NCBI GenBank assembly: GCA_002424045.1
Contig: DIPH01000018.1
Location: 1 to 12,334 of the forward strand
Reading direction: 5' to 3'
From: Firmicutes bacterium UBA5493
GTDB lineage: Bacteria; Bacillota; Limnochordia; Darwinibacteriales; Darwinibacteriaceae
Length of the DNA stretch: 12,334 nt
Shown piece after piece: positions 1-6,282 of the stretch. How positions within the stretch are numbered: the first letter of the stretch is position 1; each line of letters opens with the position of its first letter. The notes under the pieces were generated by a model. The model was not told where the DNA came from. It searched no databases and worked only from the letters and a program-made list of their open reading frames with translations. The position numbers were made by a program, and so were the translations under genes.

Positions 1-56
1 ACGCCCTGATTAAGAGTCAGGTGTCAAATGTCTTGGAAATACATTCCAGTCCAGAT

Positions 57-85
57 AACCCCGTCTATTCGGGGTTTTAATTTTA
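57..85 (+). terminator. Rho-independent terminator of an upstream gene
   Basis: The 7-bp stem AACCCCG (57-63) / CGGGGTT (70-76) has a 6-nt loop and runs into a T-rich tail (TTTTAATTTT). It would end a + strand transcript entering from outside the window and insulate the operon that begins at 328. Confidence 0.7.
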
Positions 86-152
86 AAACGTCCAAACCGT
101 TCGGGGGATTACACCCCGATCCAGCCAGTTTTACCCCAGATTTACCCCAGTG

Positions 153-170
153 TGTTCATTATAATGAACA
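153..170. promoter_or_regulatory. Perfect 18-bp palindrome, candidate operator
   Basis: TGTTCATTATAATGAACA is a perfect inverted repeat without spacer. It sits just upstream of the probable promoter of the rightward operon, which suits a dimeric regulator. No cognate regulator gene is identifiable. The two RHH proteins encoded elsewhere in the window are possible but unproven candidates. Confidence 0.6.
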
Positions 171-174
171 GTTT

Positions 175-205
175 TGGTCTAGTATACTGCACAAGTGAGT
201 ATAAT
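175..205 (+). promoter_or_regulatory. Probable promoter of the transfer-like operon
   Basis: A perfect -10 box TATAAT lies at 200-205. The only -35 candidate, TTGGTC at 175-180, matches three of six consensus bases and leaves a long 19-nt spacer, so activation by a protein bound at 153-170 is plausible. The interval also contains interrupted inverted repeats (TCTAG/CTAGA and TATACT/AGTATA). Confidence 0.4.
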
Positions 206-219
206 TCTACTAGAGTTCA

Positions 220-268
220 GGTGAGCCAATGGGGTGTACTCTCACAGGCTCACCGAGGACAATTTTTT
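220..268 (+). promoter_or_regulatory. Leader hairpin with U-run, possible attenuator
   Basis: Arms GGTGAGCC (220-227) and GGCTCACC (247-254) form an 8-bp stem with a 19-nt loop. A run of six T begins 8 nt after the stem. It lies in the transcribed leader before the first gene. The gap between stem and U-run makes it a poor canonical terminator, so it may instead be a regulatory or mRNA-stabilising structure. Confidence 0.35.
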
Positions 269-327
269 AGCTGGGGCAATGCAGGATCCCAAAACTTGCA
301 AATTACCCTCTGAGGGAGGTTATTTAC

Positions 328-588
328 GTGCAGGAGATTGTTGATCTAATTCAAGGATTAGGCGATGATTTTTATCTGCTTGGGGTTTTGGTTTTTAGTT
401 CCATAGCTGGAATTCGCTTGGTCATCGGTCACGTTTCTAGATTATGTAAAGTTGAAGACGCTATGGAGCTGGCCTGGCGGGATGTTATTTGGGCAACCAT
501 CGGGATGGTAGTTACAGGTGTCGTCATTACAATCGTCAATAAAATTCTTTCTTCCCAAGTGATTCATGCTTGGAAGGTGCTCAAGTGA
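328..588 (+). CDS. Small membrane protein, first gene of a transfer-like operon
   Basis: The 86-aa product has two hydrophobic segments, roughly residues 16-36 and 54-72, separated by a charged loop, and short charged ends. Size and layout resemble small pilin-like or accessory membrane subunits of type IV secretion systems (VirB2/TrbC or VirB3 class), but no diagnostic motif is visible, so the family is not assigned. The GTG start at 328 is supported by GAGGGAGG eight bases upstream. Its TGA overlaps the GTG of the next gene (GTGA), which implies translational coupling to the TrbL-like protein. It would act in the cytoplasmic membrane. Regulation is probably through the palindrome, promoter and leader hairpin upstream. 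Confidence 0.7.
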   Translation: MQEIVDLIQGLGDDFYLLGVLVFSSIAGIRLVIGHVSRLCKVEDAMELAWRDVIWATIGMVVTGVVITIVNKILSSQVIHAWKVLK

Positions 589-1499
589 GCTTGCTGCGCT
601 TTCTACATGAGTGGACACCGCCTGATATTTGGGAAAACCCACCTGACTTTGTGTTAGGTTGGCAGGAATCTCTCTTGTCGTGGGTGGGCAATCAAGTCTC
701 GGAATTGGTCAAATTAACAAGTTCTCTCCTGCTTTCGTTTCCAACACACTTCATCGAAACTCCGGGATTTAAGCAATTGTACGCCTTGGTGACTGTAATC
801 GCTTTAGTGTTTTTGCCGTCGTGTATGGCCTACAGGTTTGTTCGTGCGGTCATGGGAGATCGCAGATGGGCCTTTGTGGATCAACGTGACGTAATACTTT
901 TCATTGTAAGGCTTCTGGTGCTCGCTGCCGTGATATTGAAAGCTCCGCAGATCTTTGTTTTGTTTAGCCAGTTGGCTAATCAAGCGGTTGCGATATTTCT
1001 TAGTTTAGCCGACTTCGATTTAACTGTCCATCCTCACGGCCTGGAATTGATTATCCTGGCACTACTGATCACAATCGTTCTTTATGCACTGAGACTGATT
1101 ATTTATTACGCCGTTCGCAACTTTCATCTGATAATTTTGATCCTAACTACCCCATTTGTATTGGTGCGCTGGGTGATATTTGGCGATAGTAGTAGAATCG
1201 AAGCTTGGCTTAACCAACTAATTGGCCTTGTTGCAGTCCAAGTCCTGCACGCTTTCATCCTAATGATCCTGGCCCGTTTAGTGGGGTTAGAGGCTCCGCC
1301 AGACACCAGCGGCAAACTAACCAAGTTATGGGCAGCCATGGTGCAAATTGGAGCTATGGAGTTGATGTTGAGGCCCCAGATTGTGCTAGGCAACATCATA
1401 AGCTACCAACCTATTGACGAGCCAACACACATCAAAGGAAAATTCAGTTCGCTTACTAGCAAGGTCAAGCAACTCGCAGGAGGTGGCAAAGATGATTGA
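585..1499 (+). CDS. TrbL/VirB6-like polytopic membrane protein
   Basis: The 304-aa protein has about six hydrophobic segments. They include a long run in the middle and the block around the arginine/tryptophan-bearing segment ending in WVIFGDSSRIEAW. This matches the general pattern of TrbL/VirB6-type channel proteins of type IV secretion systems, though the assignment rests on topology and operon context rather than a unique motif. I chose GTG 585 over a TTG at 570 because GGAAGG (572-577) lies seven bases upstream and the start overlaps the previous stop as GTGA. The C-terminus is hydrophilic and lysine-rich, probably cytosolic, and overlaps the start of the ATPase gene by 8 nt. It is the likely membrane partner of that ATPase in DNA or protein transfer. 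Confidence 0.6.
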   Translation: MSLLRFLHEWTPPDIWENPPDFVLGWQESLLSWVGNQVSELVKLTSSLLLSFPTHFIETPGFKQLYALVTVIALVFLPSCMAYRFVRAVMGDRRWAFVDQRDVILFIVRLLVLAAVILKAPQIFVLFSQLANQAVAIFLSLADFDLTVHPHGLELIILALLITIVLYALRLIIYYAVRNFHLIILILTTPFVLVRWVIFGDSSRIEAWLNQLIGLVAVQVLHAFILMILARLVGLEAPPDTSGKLTKLWAAMVQIGAMELMLRPQIVLGNIISYQPIDEPTHIKGKFSSLTSKVKQLAGGGKDD

Positions 1500-2973
1500 G
1501 GATTTCAAGAAGGGGTGGCGTTTAGCCATAGCCGGAAAAGATAGATTACCGAAGATGCTGGGAGAAGAAGCGGGACGTATGGTGAGTTATATCGTAACAG
1601 GAAAGCCTCCCAAACCCAAAGAACCCGAACCGGTGGAACCTGCCCCGCGCAAATTGTTTAAGCCTGGTGTATTATTCGGCTATTGGAAAGGCAAGCCCAT
1701 CCACTTTAAGCCCACGGATCATCGCCATAAGATTGTTCTGGGTGCGACAGGAACAGGCAAAACTGTCTGGGCCAAAAATTTGGTCATCAGTCGCCCTGGG
1801 ATTGCTTACATGGACAATGCAGATGGCTTGGCAGCAGAAGAAATATTGCGATCATTGCCAGAAGAACGCCTTTCAAAAACCGTTTTTCTAGACCATTTCG
1901 ACAAGCGTTTTCCACTCCCGATAGGTTTCATTTCGCCAGCGACAGATGTTTTCTCACAGGATGCTGTCACTGCTCAGATGGTAGACTTTTTCGAAACCAA
2001 CTTTGGAGTCGAAGGTCAATACATGACAACTGAGTTGATTAGCTATGCCTGTAAAGCGGTAATGGCTCTGGAAGGCTCCACGTTGCTCGATGTGGTCAAG
2101 ACGGTTAGCGACCCAGAGTATCGTCAATCGGTGCTCGTACGGCTGGGCAGAGAGCACCAGGATACACTTAATTGGTGGGATAGGTTCGACGGGCTAAGCC
2201 AGGCAAAGCAAAACCAAGTTGCAGAATCTTTTTTGCGGAGGGCAGGACTCCTATTTCGAGATCGCTTTTTGAAATACACGCTAGGCCATCCGCCTAAAAA
2301 CCTTGATTATCGCAAGTGGATAGACGAAGGATACACTGTAATAATCAGAGCGCCAGCAAGCCTGGGTAAGCTCACGGTAAGGGTTATTATGGCCATCCAT
2401 GCTATTAATTTCTGGAGCGCAACGTTATCCAGGGAGAACGTACCTATAAGCAAGCGAACACCCTTTCTATTGGTTACCGATGAACCTCAATCTTGGCTTT
2501 CTCGTAATGAAGATGCATTGGACGACATTTTTAGTAAGGCGCGCAAATATGGTTTCGGCATGGTCTGCCTGTTTCAATCCTTTAAGCAAATATCTAAAGA
2601 ATCGCCGGCTCTACTACGCATTATGCTTGATAATCAACCGGACTTAATTGTATTTGGTACGTCAAAGGAACAGGTAGATCTCCCATACAACCCAGAAGAA
2701 TTGCGGAAATATCACTTTATCGGGAAGGTAGGAGACGTTGAGCCGTTCGTGGCTAAAGCCCCAGGTTTGCCGGAAGTAGTTAGCCAAAGTATAAAGTTCT
2801 TCATAGATGGGCAAAAAAACCACTTTAACCACCACTGGCAGGACATAGAAAATACCATAGCAAAGGGGGGATATGATTGCGCCCCACAGATGTATGGGTT
2901 AACCGCTACGTCACACCTAGACTCACCATTCGGGACAAAGAGATCATCCGGTTCGTACACAATTATCGAATAG
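1492..2973 (+). CDS. VirD4/TraG/HerA-like P-loop ATPase
   Basis: The 493-aa ATPase has Walker A GATGTGKT at residues 84-91 and Walker B FLLVTDE at 325-331, followed by a glutamine-bearing sensor-like segment (CLFQSFKQI, 359-367). This order is typical of the VirD4/TraG/HerA-FtsK superfamily that drives DNA through a membrane channel. The N-terminal ~50 residues are lysine- and proline-rich without clear transmembrane helices, so it may dock on the TrbL-like protein encoded just upstream. ATG 1492 is preferred to an upstream in-frame start because GGAGG lies eight bases before it. The last 97 nt overlap the next gene in another frame. Coupling-protein function is inferred. It could instead be a DNA-packaging or plasmid-maintenance ATPase. 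Confidence 0.75.
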   Translation: MIEDFKKGWRLAIAGKDRLPKMLGEEAGRMVSYIVTGKPPKPKEPEPVEPAPRKLFKPGVLFGYWKGKPIHFKPTDHRHKIVLGATGTGKTVWAKNLVISRPGIAYMDNADGLAAEEILRSLPEERLSKTVFLDHFDKRFPLPIGFISPATDVFSQDAVTAQMVDFFETNFGVEGQYMTTELISYACKAVMALEGSTLLDVVKTVSDPEYRQSVLVRLGREHQDTLNWWDRFDGLSQAKQNQVAESFLRRAGLLFRDRFLKYTLGHPPKNLDYRKWIDEGYTVIIRAPASLGKLTVRVIMAIHAINFWSATLSRENVPISKRTPFLLVTDEPQSWLSRNEDALDDIFSKARKYGFGMVCLFQSFKQISKESPALLRIMLDNQPDLIVFGTSKEQVDLPYNPEELRKYHFIGKVGDVEPFVAKAPGLPEVVSQSIKFFIDGQKNHFNHHWQDIENTIAKGGYDCAPQMYGLTATSHLDSPFGTKRSSGSYTIIE

Positions 2974-3524
2974 TGACAAGTGAACAACTGGCTCGATTCT
3001 TCTGGCCGTATTGTTCAAACGCTCAGAGATTATGCAACCGGAGACTTCAAATTCTAGTTCAACTGAGATGCTTGGATAGGTATTACCCCCTTGTGCACCC
3101 AGGCAAGGCACACCAACACTTAGTCTTGGACACTGCCGGGGCCAAGGTGCTCAGCCTTGAACGCTGGCGCAAGATACCTGCCCTATCTTTAACGTATCGG
3201 CACCAAGTGCTAGTGACTGAGTTTGCTATTAGAGCCGGGGAATACGGCCTGAGAGGTGGTGATGTTGAATATCCTCTGGGCCCGGTTAGAGCAGACTTGT
3301 ACTACCCGGTTAAGAATTTAGCCGTAGAAATAGATACTGGCAGCACGTCACGCAAACAACTGATCAGCAAGGCCCAACGTTATCGCAGGGTTGGGGTTGA
3401 TCAGGTGGTGATGGTGACAGAAGGCTCCAATGACAGACTAAAGACGTTTTTAAGTACGCTGGGGCATGGCGTGGGGGCACATTTTGACCAACTCGACAAG
3501 CTACTGCAATCAATAACACGTTGA
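2877..3524 (+). CDS. Replication-relaxation family protein
   Basis: The 215-aa protein has an N-terminal winged-helix-like region (about 17-75, including LTIRDKEIIRFVHNYRIVTS). It also has a C-terminal half with an acidic pattern: D140, then E151-x-D153, then K160/K165. This resembles the replication-relaxation family of Firmicutes and Actinobacteria plasmids and integrative elements, and a PD-(D/E)XK-like nuclease fold. The start is the TTG at 2877, with AAGGGGGG six bases upstream. A later start would cut into the winged helix. It therefore overlaps the ATPase gene by 97 nt, suggesting coupled expression. Likely role: sequence-specific DNA binding and possibly nicking in replication or mobilisation of the element. 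Nuclease activity is inference. Confidence 0.65.
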   Translation: MRPTDVWVNRYVTPRLTIRDKEIIRFVHNYRIVTSEQLARFFWPYCSNAQRLCNRRLQILVQLRCLDRYYPLVHPGKAHQHLVLDTAGAKVLSLERWRKIPALSLTYRHQVLVTEFAIRAGEYGLRGGDVEYPLGPVRADLYYPVKNLAVEIDTGSTSRKQLISKAQRYRRVGVDQVVMVTEGSNDRLKTFLSTLGHGVGAHFDQLDKLLQSITR

Positions 3525-3612
3525 ATACTTTGGGTGGGTTTGGGAATTATAAGAAGGGATCTTTTGGCAGTACATTGAATCGGGTAACAAAAGTGAAAAG
3601 GAGTGATGATTT

Positions 3613-4092
3613 GTGAAAAGAAATATGGTTTTTGCTCTACTAATTGTGTTGGTGACATCGGCAATCGCTTATGCGGGGGTTCCTACGATTCCCTCTGTAG
3701 CAGACACAAAGCGGTTAGCCATGGAATACTACGAACAAAATGATTGGATGAACGCCGTTGAACGCCTGTCACTCTGGGAAACGGAAGCACATATGATTGC
3801 CACCCTGACATTAGCTGCGACTAAGCCTGGTGCCAGCCCCACTGCTTTGAGGGAACTTCCCACACCGCAACTTGCAGTAATGGCTGATTATAGCGAGCTA
3901 TCGCAGAAGTATTCTAAGGAGAGGAACGAAGCTGTTTTCTTACAAGCTCAATGCTACTACAATTTGGGCGAACATAAGCAAGCGACCGAATGCCTAGAAA
4001 GATTATTCGAACTGGTAAGTTATCGCCAGTGGGAGTTATGGACCGAAGGAAGGAAGCTCCTTGGTGTGATTTTGGGGCTAGGAATTGAATAA
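3613..4092 (+). CDS. Secreted TPR-like protein
   Basis: The 159-aa product has a clear signal peptide: a KR n-region, a hydrophobic core, and a likely cleavage after AYA at residues 19-21. Two helical stretches follow that look like tetratricopeptide repeats, one around residues 37-60 (YYEQNDWMNAVERL) and one around 112-140 (AQCYYNLGEHKQATECLERL). No enzymatic motif is seen. The GTG at 3613 has AGGAG nine bases upstream. An ATG four codons later is the alternative start. It lies 88 bases after the replication-relaxation gene and before a hairpin terminator, so it may be the last gene of the same operon. It could be an extracytoplasmic scaffold for a transfer apparatus, but that is a guess. 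Confidence 0.65.
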   Translation: MKRNMVFALLIVLVTSAIAYAGVPTIPSVADTKRLAMEYYEQNDWMNAVERLSLWETEAHMIATLTLAATKPGASPTALRELPTPQLAVMADYSELSQKYSKERNEAVFLQAQCYYNLGEHKQATECLERLFELVSYRQWELWTEGRKLLGVILGLGIE

Positions 4093-4104
4093 AAAACATA
4101 TGCA

Positions 4105-4139
4105 AAGAACCGCCCAGGCTCTCAACTCGGGCGGTTCTT
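4105..4139. terminator. Strong hairpin between convergent gene blocks
   Basis: An 11-bp perfect stem, AAGAACCGCCC (4105-4115) / GGGCGGTTCTT (4129-4139), has a 13-nt loop. It lies after the last rightward gene and before the end of the leftward genes. The U-tract is short on either strand, but the position and stem strength fit a bidirectional terminator separating the two blocks. Confidence 0.7.
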
Positions 4140-4173
4140 CTAGAGCGACATTCATAATCCCAACTGTAGCTTA

Positions 4174-4347
4174 TCAGTCTTTTGAATCTTCCGCAAGCTC
4201 CTTTTTCCCCTGCAAAATCCCAGCATAAAACAGGCCAGCATCCGCTAAATAGCGACTAACGTTCCCGCCATACAGTTCTTTGGCAGCTTGTTCGATGATC
4301 TGATACATACCCTCTTCAATGGTGACGTTCAGTCTTTTAGAGGCCAT
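4174..4347 (-). CDS. 57-aa ribbon-helix-helix DNA-binding protein
   Basis: This very short gene encodes a typical RHH (Arc/MetJ-type) fold. A basic N-terminus leads into a short strand (KRLNVTIEE), then a helix, then the GGNVSRYLADA turn and second helix. Such proteins bind DNA as dimers through the paired strands. The ATG at 4347 has GAAGGAGAG upstream and overlaps the end of the preceding 101-aa gene by 19 nt, so the two are co-transcribed and probably coupled. It most likely autoregulates this unit through the inverted repeat in the promoter at 5025-5053. It could be an antitoxin or a copy-number or transfer regulator. No recognisable toxin is next to it. Confidence 0.75.
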   Translation of the reverse strand: MASKRLNVTIEEGMYQIIEQAAKELYGGNVSRYLADAGLFYAGILQGKKELAEDSKD

Positions 4348-4634
4348 AATGGATCAATCTCTCCTTCCCAATCCTGAGCCATGACCCCCTGCTTGACACC
4401 TAGTCGTCCCTGCAAGTCAGTTGCTACCTCATACAAGGCCGTTCTGGTAGGAACTGGACCATTCTTTTTCGGATCAAGTACCGGGCTGTTCGGACCAAGG
4501 ATGAACACCACAAACTCCTCATATTGTATATCGGTACAATAGTGCCAGTAGGCCCTCCGCAAGAACTCCTTGTGTTCGCTAGGCATTTCCCCGATGTTAT
4601 GCTCCTGCCCATCCGTTGTTTGGTAAATCTGCAT
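4329..4634 (-). CDS. Hypothetical 101-aa protein upstream of an RHH gene
   Basis: This is a soluble, acidic protein with no signal peptide, transmembrane segment or motif that I recognise. Its N-terminus (residues 1-30) is rich in polar and acidic residues and its centre holds the hydrophobic strand-like VVFILGP. The ATG at 4634 is well supported by AAAGGAG eight bases upstream. The 3' end overlaps the 57-aa RHH gene by 19 nt. That pairing recalls toxin-antitoxin or regulator-effector pairs, but gene order and lack of homology leave this open. It is transcribed from the promoter at 5025-5053, through the gene at 4682-4987. Confidence 0.65.
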   Translation of the reverse strand: MQIYQTTDGQEHNIGEMPSEHKEFLRRAYWHYCTDIQYEEFVVFILGPNSPVLDPKKNGPVPTRTALYEVATDLQGRLGVKQGVMAQDWEGEIDPLWPLKD

Positions 4635-4654
4635 TCAAACCGCTCCTTTCTATG

Positions 4655-4683
4655 AGAGAGGGGAGGGTGGGATTCCCCTCTCT
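4655..4683 (-). other. Intercistronic hairpin
   Basis: AGAGAGGGG (4655-4663) and CCCCTCTCT (4675-4683) form a perfect 9-bp stem with an 11-nt loop. It overlaps the stop codon of the 101-aa gene to its right. There is no U-run, so it is more likely an mRNA-stabilising or partial attenuation element that tunes the downstream two genes than a full terminator. Confidence 0.4.
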
Positions 4684-4987
4684 AGATGAACGTTACTTCT
4701 GTGTCACCGACTTCCAGGAACATCGCTTCCTGTCTGAGCACCGCCTTCATCTTCTCCAACCAGTTTTTCAAATCTTTTAGTTGGTGTTCTTCCAAAACTA
4801 CGGTGTATTCAAAGTTTTGTTCCTGGTAGACTTTGCCGTCTCCGTCCATCCATCCTCCATGGACCGAACGAACCGTGTAGCCTCCGTATGTTTCCAGAAT
4901 GTTCCGTTGAATCTCTAGGATGGTAGTTTTCGGAAACGTCCTGCCTTCGTTATCTTGTTTTGGGATTGTGAATGTTGCTCTTTTCAT
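4682..4987 (-). CDS. Hypothetical 101-aa protein, first gene after a consensus promoter
   Basis: The product is soluble, with a basic N-terminus and a central glycine/tryptophan-rich segment (YGGYTVRSVHGGWMDGDGKV, about residues 34-53) followed by a strand-like stretch and a charged helix. The G-x-W-x-x-x-G-K-V pattern resembles small DUF3574-like domains, but the match is only by eye. ATG 4987 follows AAGGAGG with an 8-nt spacer. It lies about 40 bases below the -10 box of the promoter at 5025-5053 and should be its first gene. The function is unknown. Co-transcription with an RHH regulator suggests an accessory function of the mobile element. Confidence 0.65.
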   Translation of the reverse strand: MKRATFTIPKQDNEGRTFPKTTILEIQRNILETYGGYTVRSVHGGWMDGDGKVYQEQNFEYTVVLEEHQLKDLKNWLEKMKAVLRQEAMFLEVGDTEVTFI

Positions 4988-5024
4988 TTTGCTTACCTCC
5001 TTGTTTGTCCCACCCTCTGACTAT

Positions 5025-5053
5025 AGTATACATCTTATACGATGTATTGTCAA
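5025..5053 (-). promoter_or_regulatory. Consensus promoter with an inverted repeat in its spacer
   Basis: On the - strand, -35 TTGACA (5048-5053) and -10 TATACT (5025-5030) are separated by exactly 17 nt. The arms ATACATC and GATGTAT of an inverted repeat (6-nt spacing) fill the spacer and reach into the -10 box. A repressor dimer bound there would block RNA polymerase. The 57-aa RHH protein of the same unit is the natural candidate. Confidence 0.85.
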
Positions 5054-5086
5054 GCGTTTTGGAGAAAATAATGCGGGATTTTAAGT

Positions 5087-5114
5087 AAAAAAACCCCCAC
5101 CGGGGAGGTGAGGG
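5087..5114 (-). terminator. Rho-independent terminator after the second RHH gene
   Basis: Read on the - strand, CCCTCACC (5107-5114) pairs with GGTGGGGG (5094-5101) over 8 bp with one G-U pair, a 5-nt loop and a following run of seven T (5087-5093). It ends the unit that starts at about 6025, just upstream of the next promoter at 5053. Confidence 0.85.
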
Positions 5115-5215
5115 TCATTCCCTGGGCGGCCACTCGCGTCACCGTCCGTGCTCAGTGTAACATAATTCGATCTAAAATGCAAAGTTTCAAGAAGGGAATT
5201 GAACGCATTCACCGT

Positions 5216-5584
5216 CTACTCCCACTCGATGCCGTGCTTGTCGAGAAACTCAGCCGGTTCGCTATACTCGGCAGTGTCGCCCGCCTCGATGTCTTTCAAA
5301 AACGCCTTGACCACCAGGTCGATGTCCTTGACTAGGTACACGTCGTCTGCTTTTTCTTCGGAGTCGTCCGTAAAAGTGCCGGACTGTAGCGCACGCTTTC
5401 TCGCTTCGCTTACCATCTGTTCGTAGGTCATTTTCACTTCATTTTCCTCCCTTTGATTTTCCCTCATGTAGTCGAGCATAGCCCGCCTCAAAACCTCAGT
5501 CTGGTTGGTATAGTTGGCCTCGCAAGCCCTCTCGAAATTTGCCTTTAATTGCTTTGGTACCCGGAAATTCATATGGGTGCTCAT
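5216..5584 (-). CDS. RHH-domain protein with acidic C-terminal extension
   Basis: The 122-aa protein begins with an RHH domain (MNFRVPKQLKANFERACEAN, then a second helix TNQTEVLRRAMLDYMREN, about residues 5-40). A charged linker and a strongly acidic C-terminal half follow, ending in EFLDKHGIEWE. That layout is usual for antitoxins of the ParD/RelB type, where the RHH binds the operator and the tail binds a toxin. I chose ATG 5584 because AAAGGAGG lies six bases upstream. A longer in-frame start at 5677 has no such site and would overlap the preceding gene. A small hairpin (CCGGG/CCCGG, 5602-5619) sits just before the ribosome site. The palindrome at 6038-6056 is its likely operator. The upstream 114-aa protein may be its partner, unproven. 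Confidence 0.75.
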   Translation of the reverse strand: MSTHMNFRVPKQLKANFERACEANYTNQTEVLRRAMLDYMRENQREENEVKMTYEQMVSEARKRALQSGTFTDDSEEKADDVYLVKDIDLVVKAFLKDIEAGDTAEYSEPAEFLDKHGIEWE

Positions 5585-5634
5585 GGTCTGCCTCCTTTGT
5601 GCCGGGTTTAGCCGCCCGGTTCGGCATAAGGTGG

Positions 5635-5979
5635 TTAAATTCCCATGTCTCTGGCGTACTCGAATCGTTTTTGCCATCTCTTGCTCATGTAGTTGTCGAA
5701 ATCGTGTAGGCCATAGCTAGAGCACTGGATGTTGTGCAGGTCGTGTGTAGTCGTGATGCTCATATCCGCGTAGGCTTGTTCGTTGAACTGGTATCCCCGC
5801 ACTTGTCCGTCAATATAAGCACTAAGCTGATTTGTGGTGTATTTGTCGTATCCTAGTGAGTAAAGGTTTTCAAAAAAGCTGGCCATCGATCTCGCTTCTG
5901 CCGCCGTCTGCCATCCCATTACTTTCGCGTTGTCTAATCTGCGCCACTTGTTTACTTTTACCTCTTGCCACAGTTCCAT
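5635..5979 (-). CDS. Hypothetical 114-aa protein paired with an RHH gene
   Basis: This soluble protein is rich in aromatic and charged residues, with no signal peptide or transmembrane helix. I do not recognise the family. The C-terminal part (NYMSKRWQKRFEYARDMGI) is basic and probably helical. ATG 5979 has GAGGGGG seven bases upstream. It is the first gene below the promoter at 6025-6053 and is followed after 50 bases by the RHH gene, so a toxin followed by its antitoxin is one reading and an effector with its repressor another. No catalytic residues typical of RelE, PIN or Fic toxins are evident. Confidence 0.6.
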   Translation of the reverse strand: MELWQEVKVNKWRRLDNAKVMGWQTAAEARSMASFFENLYSLGYDKYTTNQLSAYIDGQVRGYQFNEQAYADMSITTTHDLHNIQCSSYGLHDFDNYMSKRWQKRFEYARDMGI

Positions 5980-6024
5980 GAGTTAGCCCCCTCGTTTTGG
6001 TTTCCGTTCCCTTAACTTGTCTTA

Positions 6025-6053
6025 AGCATATCATCTTGTGTTGACACTGTCAA
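6025..6053 (-). promoter_or_regulatory. Strong promoter of the second RHH unit
   Basis: On the - strand, -35 TTGACA (6048-6053) and -10 TATGCT (6025-6030) are 17 nt apart. The -35 box lies inside a perfect palindrome, so binding there would exclude RNA polymerase. It drives the 114-aa gene and the 122-aa RHH gene. Confidence 0.8.
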
Positions 6054-6056
6054 CAC
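6038..6056. promoter_or_regulatory. Perfect 19-bp palindrome over the -35 box (operator)
   Basis: GTGTTGACACTGTCAACAC has two perfect 9-bp arms around one central base and covers the -35 element. It fits an operator for a dimeric regulator, most simply the RHH protein encoded two genes downstream. Its arms differ from those in the promoter at 5025-5053, so the two RHH proteins probably have separate targets. Confidence 0.8.
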
Positions 6057-6184
6057 TAAACAGCAACTATTTTTTTATTTCTCAAGTTATTTTCTTGTGG
6101 CAAACCCCCAGCTAGGCGAGGCGCACAGACGGCCGCAGAGAGGCGCAAAAAACTTCCGAGGGTGATTGTACCTGTTTTTGGGCA

Positions 6185-6214
6185 CAAAAAAAGACCCCGA
6201 TCCGAAGACCGGGG
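6185..6214 (-). terminator. Rho-independent terminator of the lysis operon
   Basis: Read on the - strand, CCCCGGTC pairs with GATCGGGG (one mismatch) around a TTCG tetraloop, and then TCTTTTTTT follows. This is a near-ideal intrinsic terminator placed 70 bases after the last lysis gene. It marks the end of the long leftward operon. Confidence 0.9.
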
Positions 6215-6282
6215 ATAAAATGTCCCACCGTGGTCCGCATAGTCAAAAAGGCCAGAGGCGTGGTGGGTTCTGTTACTTTCTA

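Larger units (their letters stand above)
1..327. other. Gene-free leader region at the left edge
   Basis: This stretch has no convincing complete gene. A frame open from the edge to a TAA at 78-80 would give a 25-residue C-terminus of an upstream + strand gene, but it runs into the hairpin at 57-76, so I do not call it. The rest holds a terminator, a GC hairpin at 102-118 (CGGGG/CCCCG with a 7-nt loop), a direct repeat of TTTACCCCAG at 130-139 and 141-150, an 18-bp palindrome, a probable promoter and a leader hairpin. It therefore looks like the control region of the rightward operon that starts at 328. Confidence 0.6.
5980..6282. other. Gene-free control region between two leftward units
   Basis: The region holds the promoter and palindrome of the RHH unit (6025-6056) and the terminator of the lysis operon (6185-6214). 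It also holds a weaker inverted repeat, CCCACC (6224-6229) / GGTGGG (6262-6267), just past the stop of the last lysis gene. The stretch 6070-6180 shows nothing recognisable: an A/T-rich part, then a GC-rich part with GAGGCGCA-type short repeats around 6119-6150. Confidence 0.6.

Noticed and set aside
1..50. Anticodon-arm-like fold CCTGA-loop-TCAGG suggesting a tRNA 3' half
   Set aside because: The loop would give anticodon AAG. No T-loop TTCRA signature or acceptor end follows and the D-arm is absent.
3..80. Frame open from the left edge ending at TAA 78-80
   Set aside because: Only 25 codons, unrecognisable, and its end lies inside the terminator hairpin. It cannot be told from chance.
3521..3553. 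Promoter for the secreted TPR-like gene (TTGAAT ... TATAAG)
   Set aside because: The spacer is 21 nt and the -10 weak. Read-through from the upstream operon explains expression.
6041..6073. + strand promoter using TTGACA at 6041-6046
   Set aside because: The nearest -10-like box (TATTTT) leaves a 21-nt spacer and there is no + strand gene downstream. The TTGACA is explained by the palindrome.
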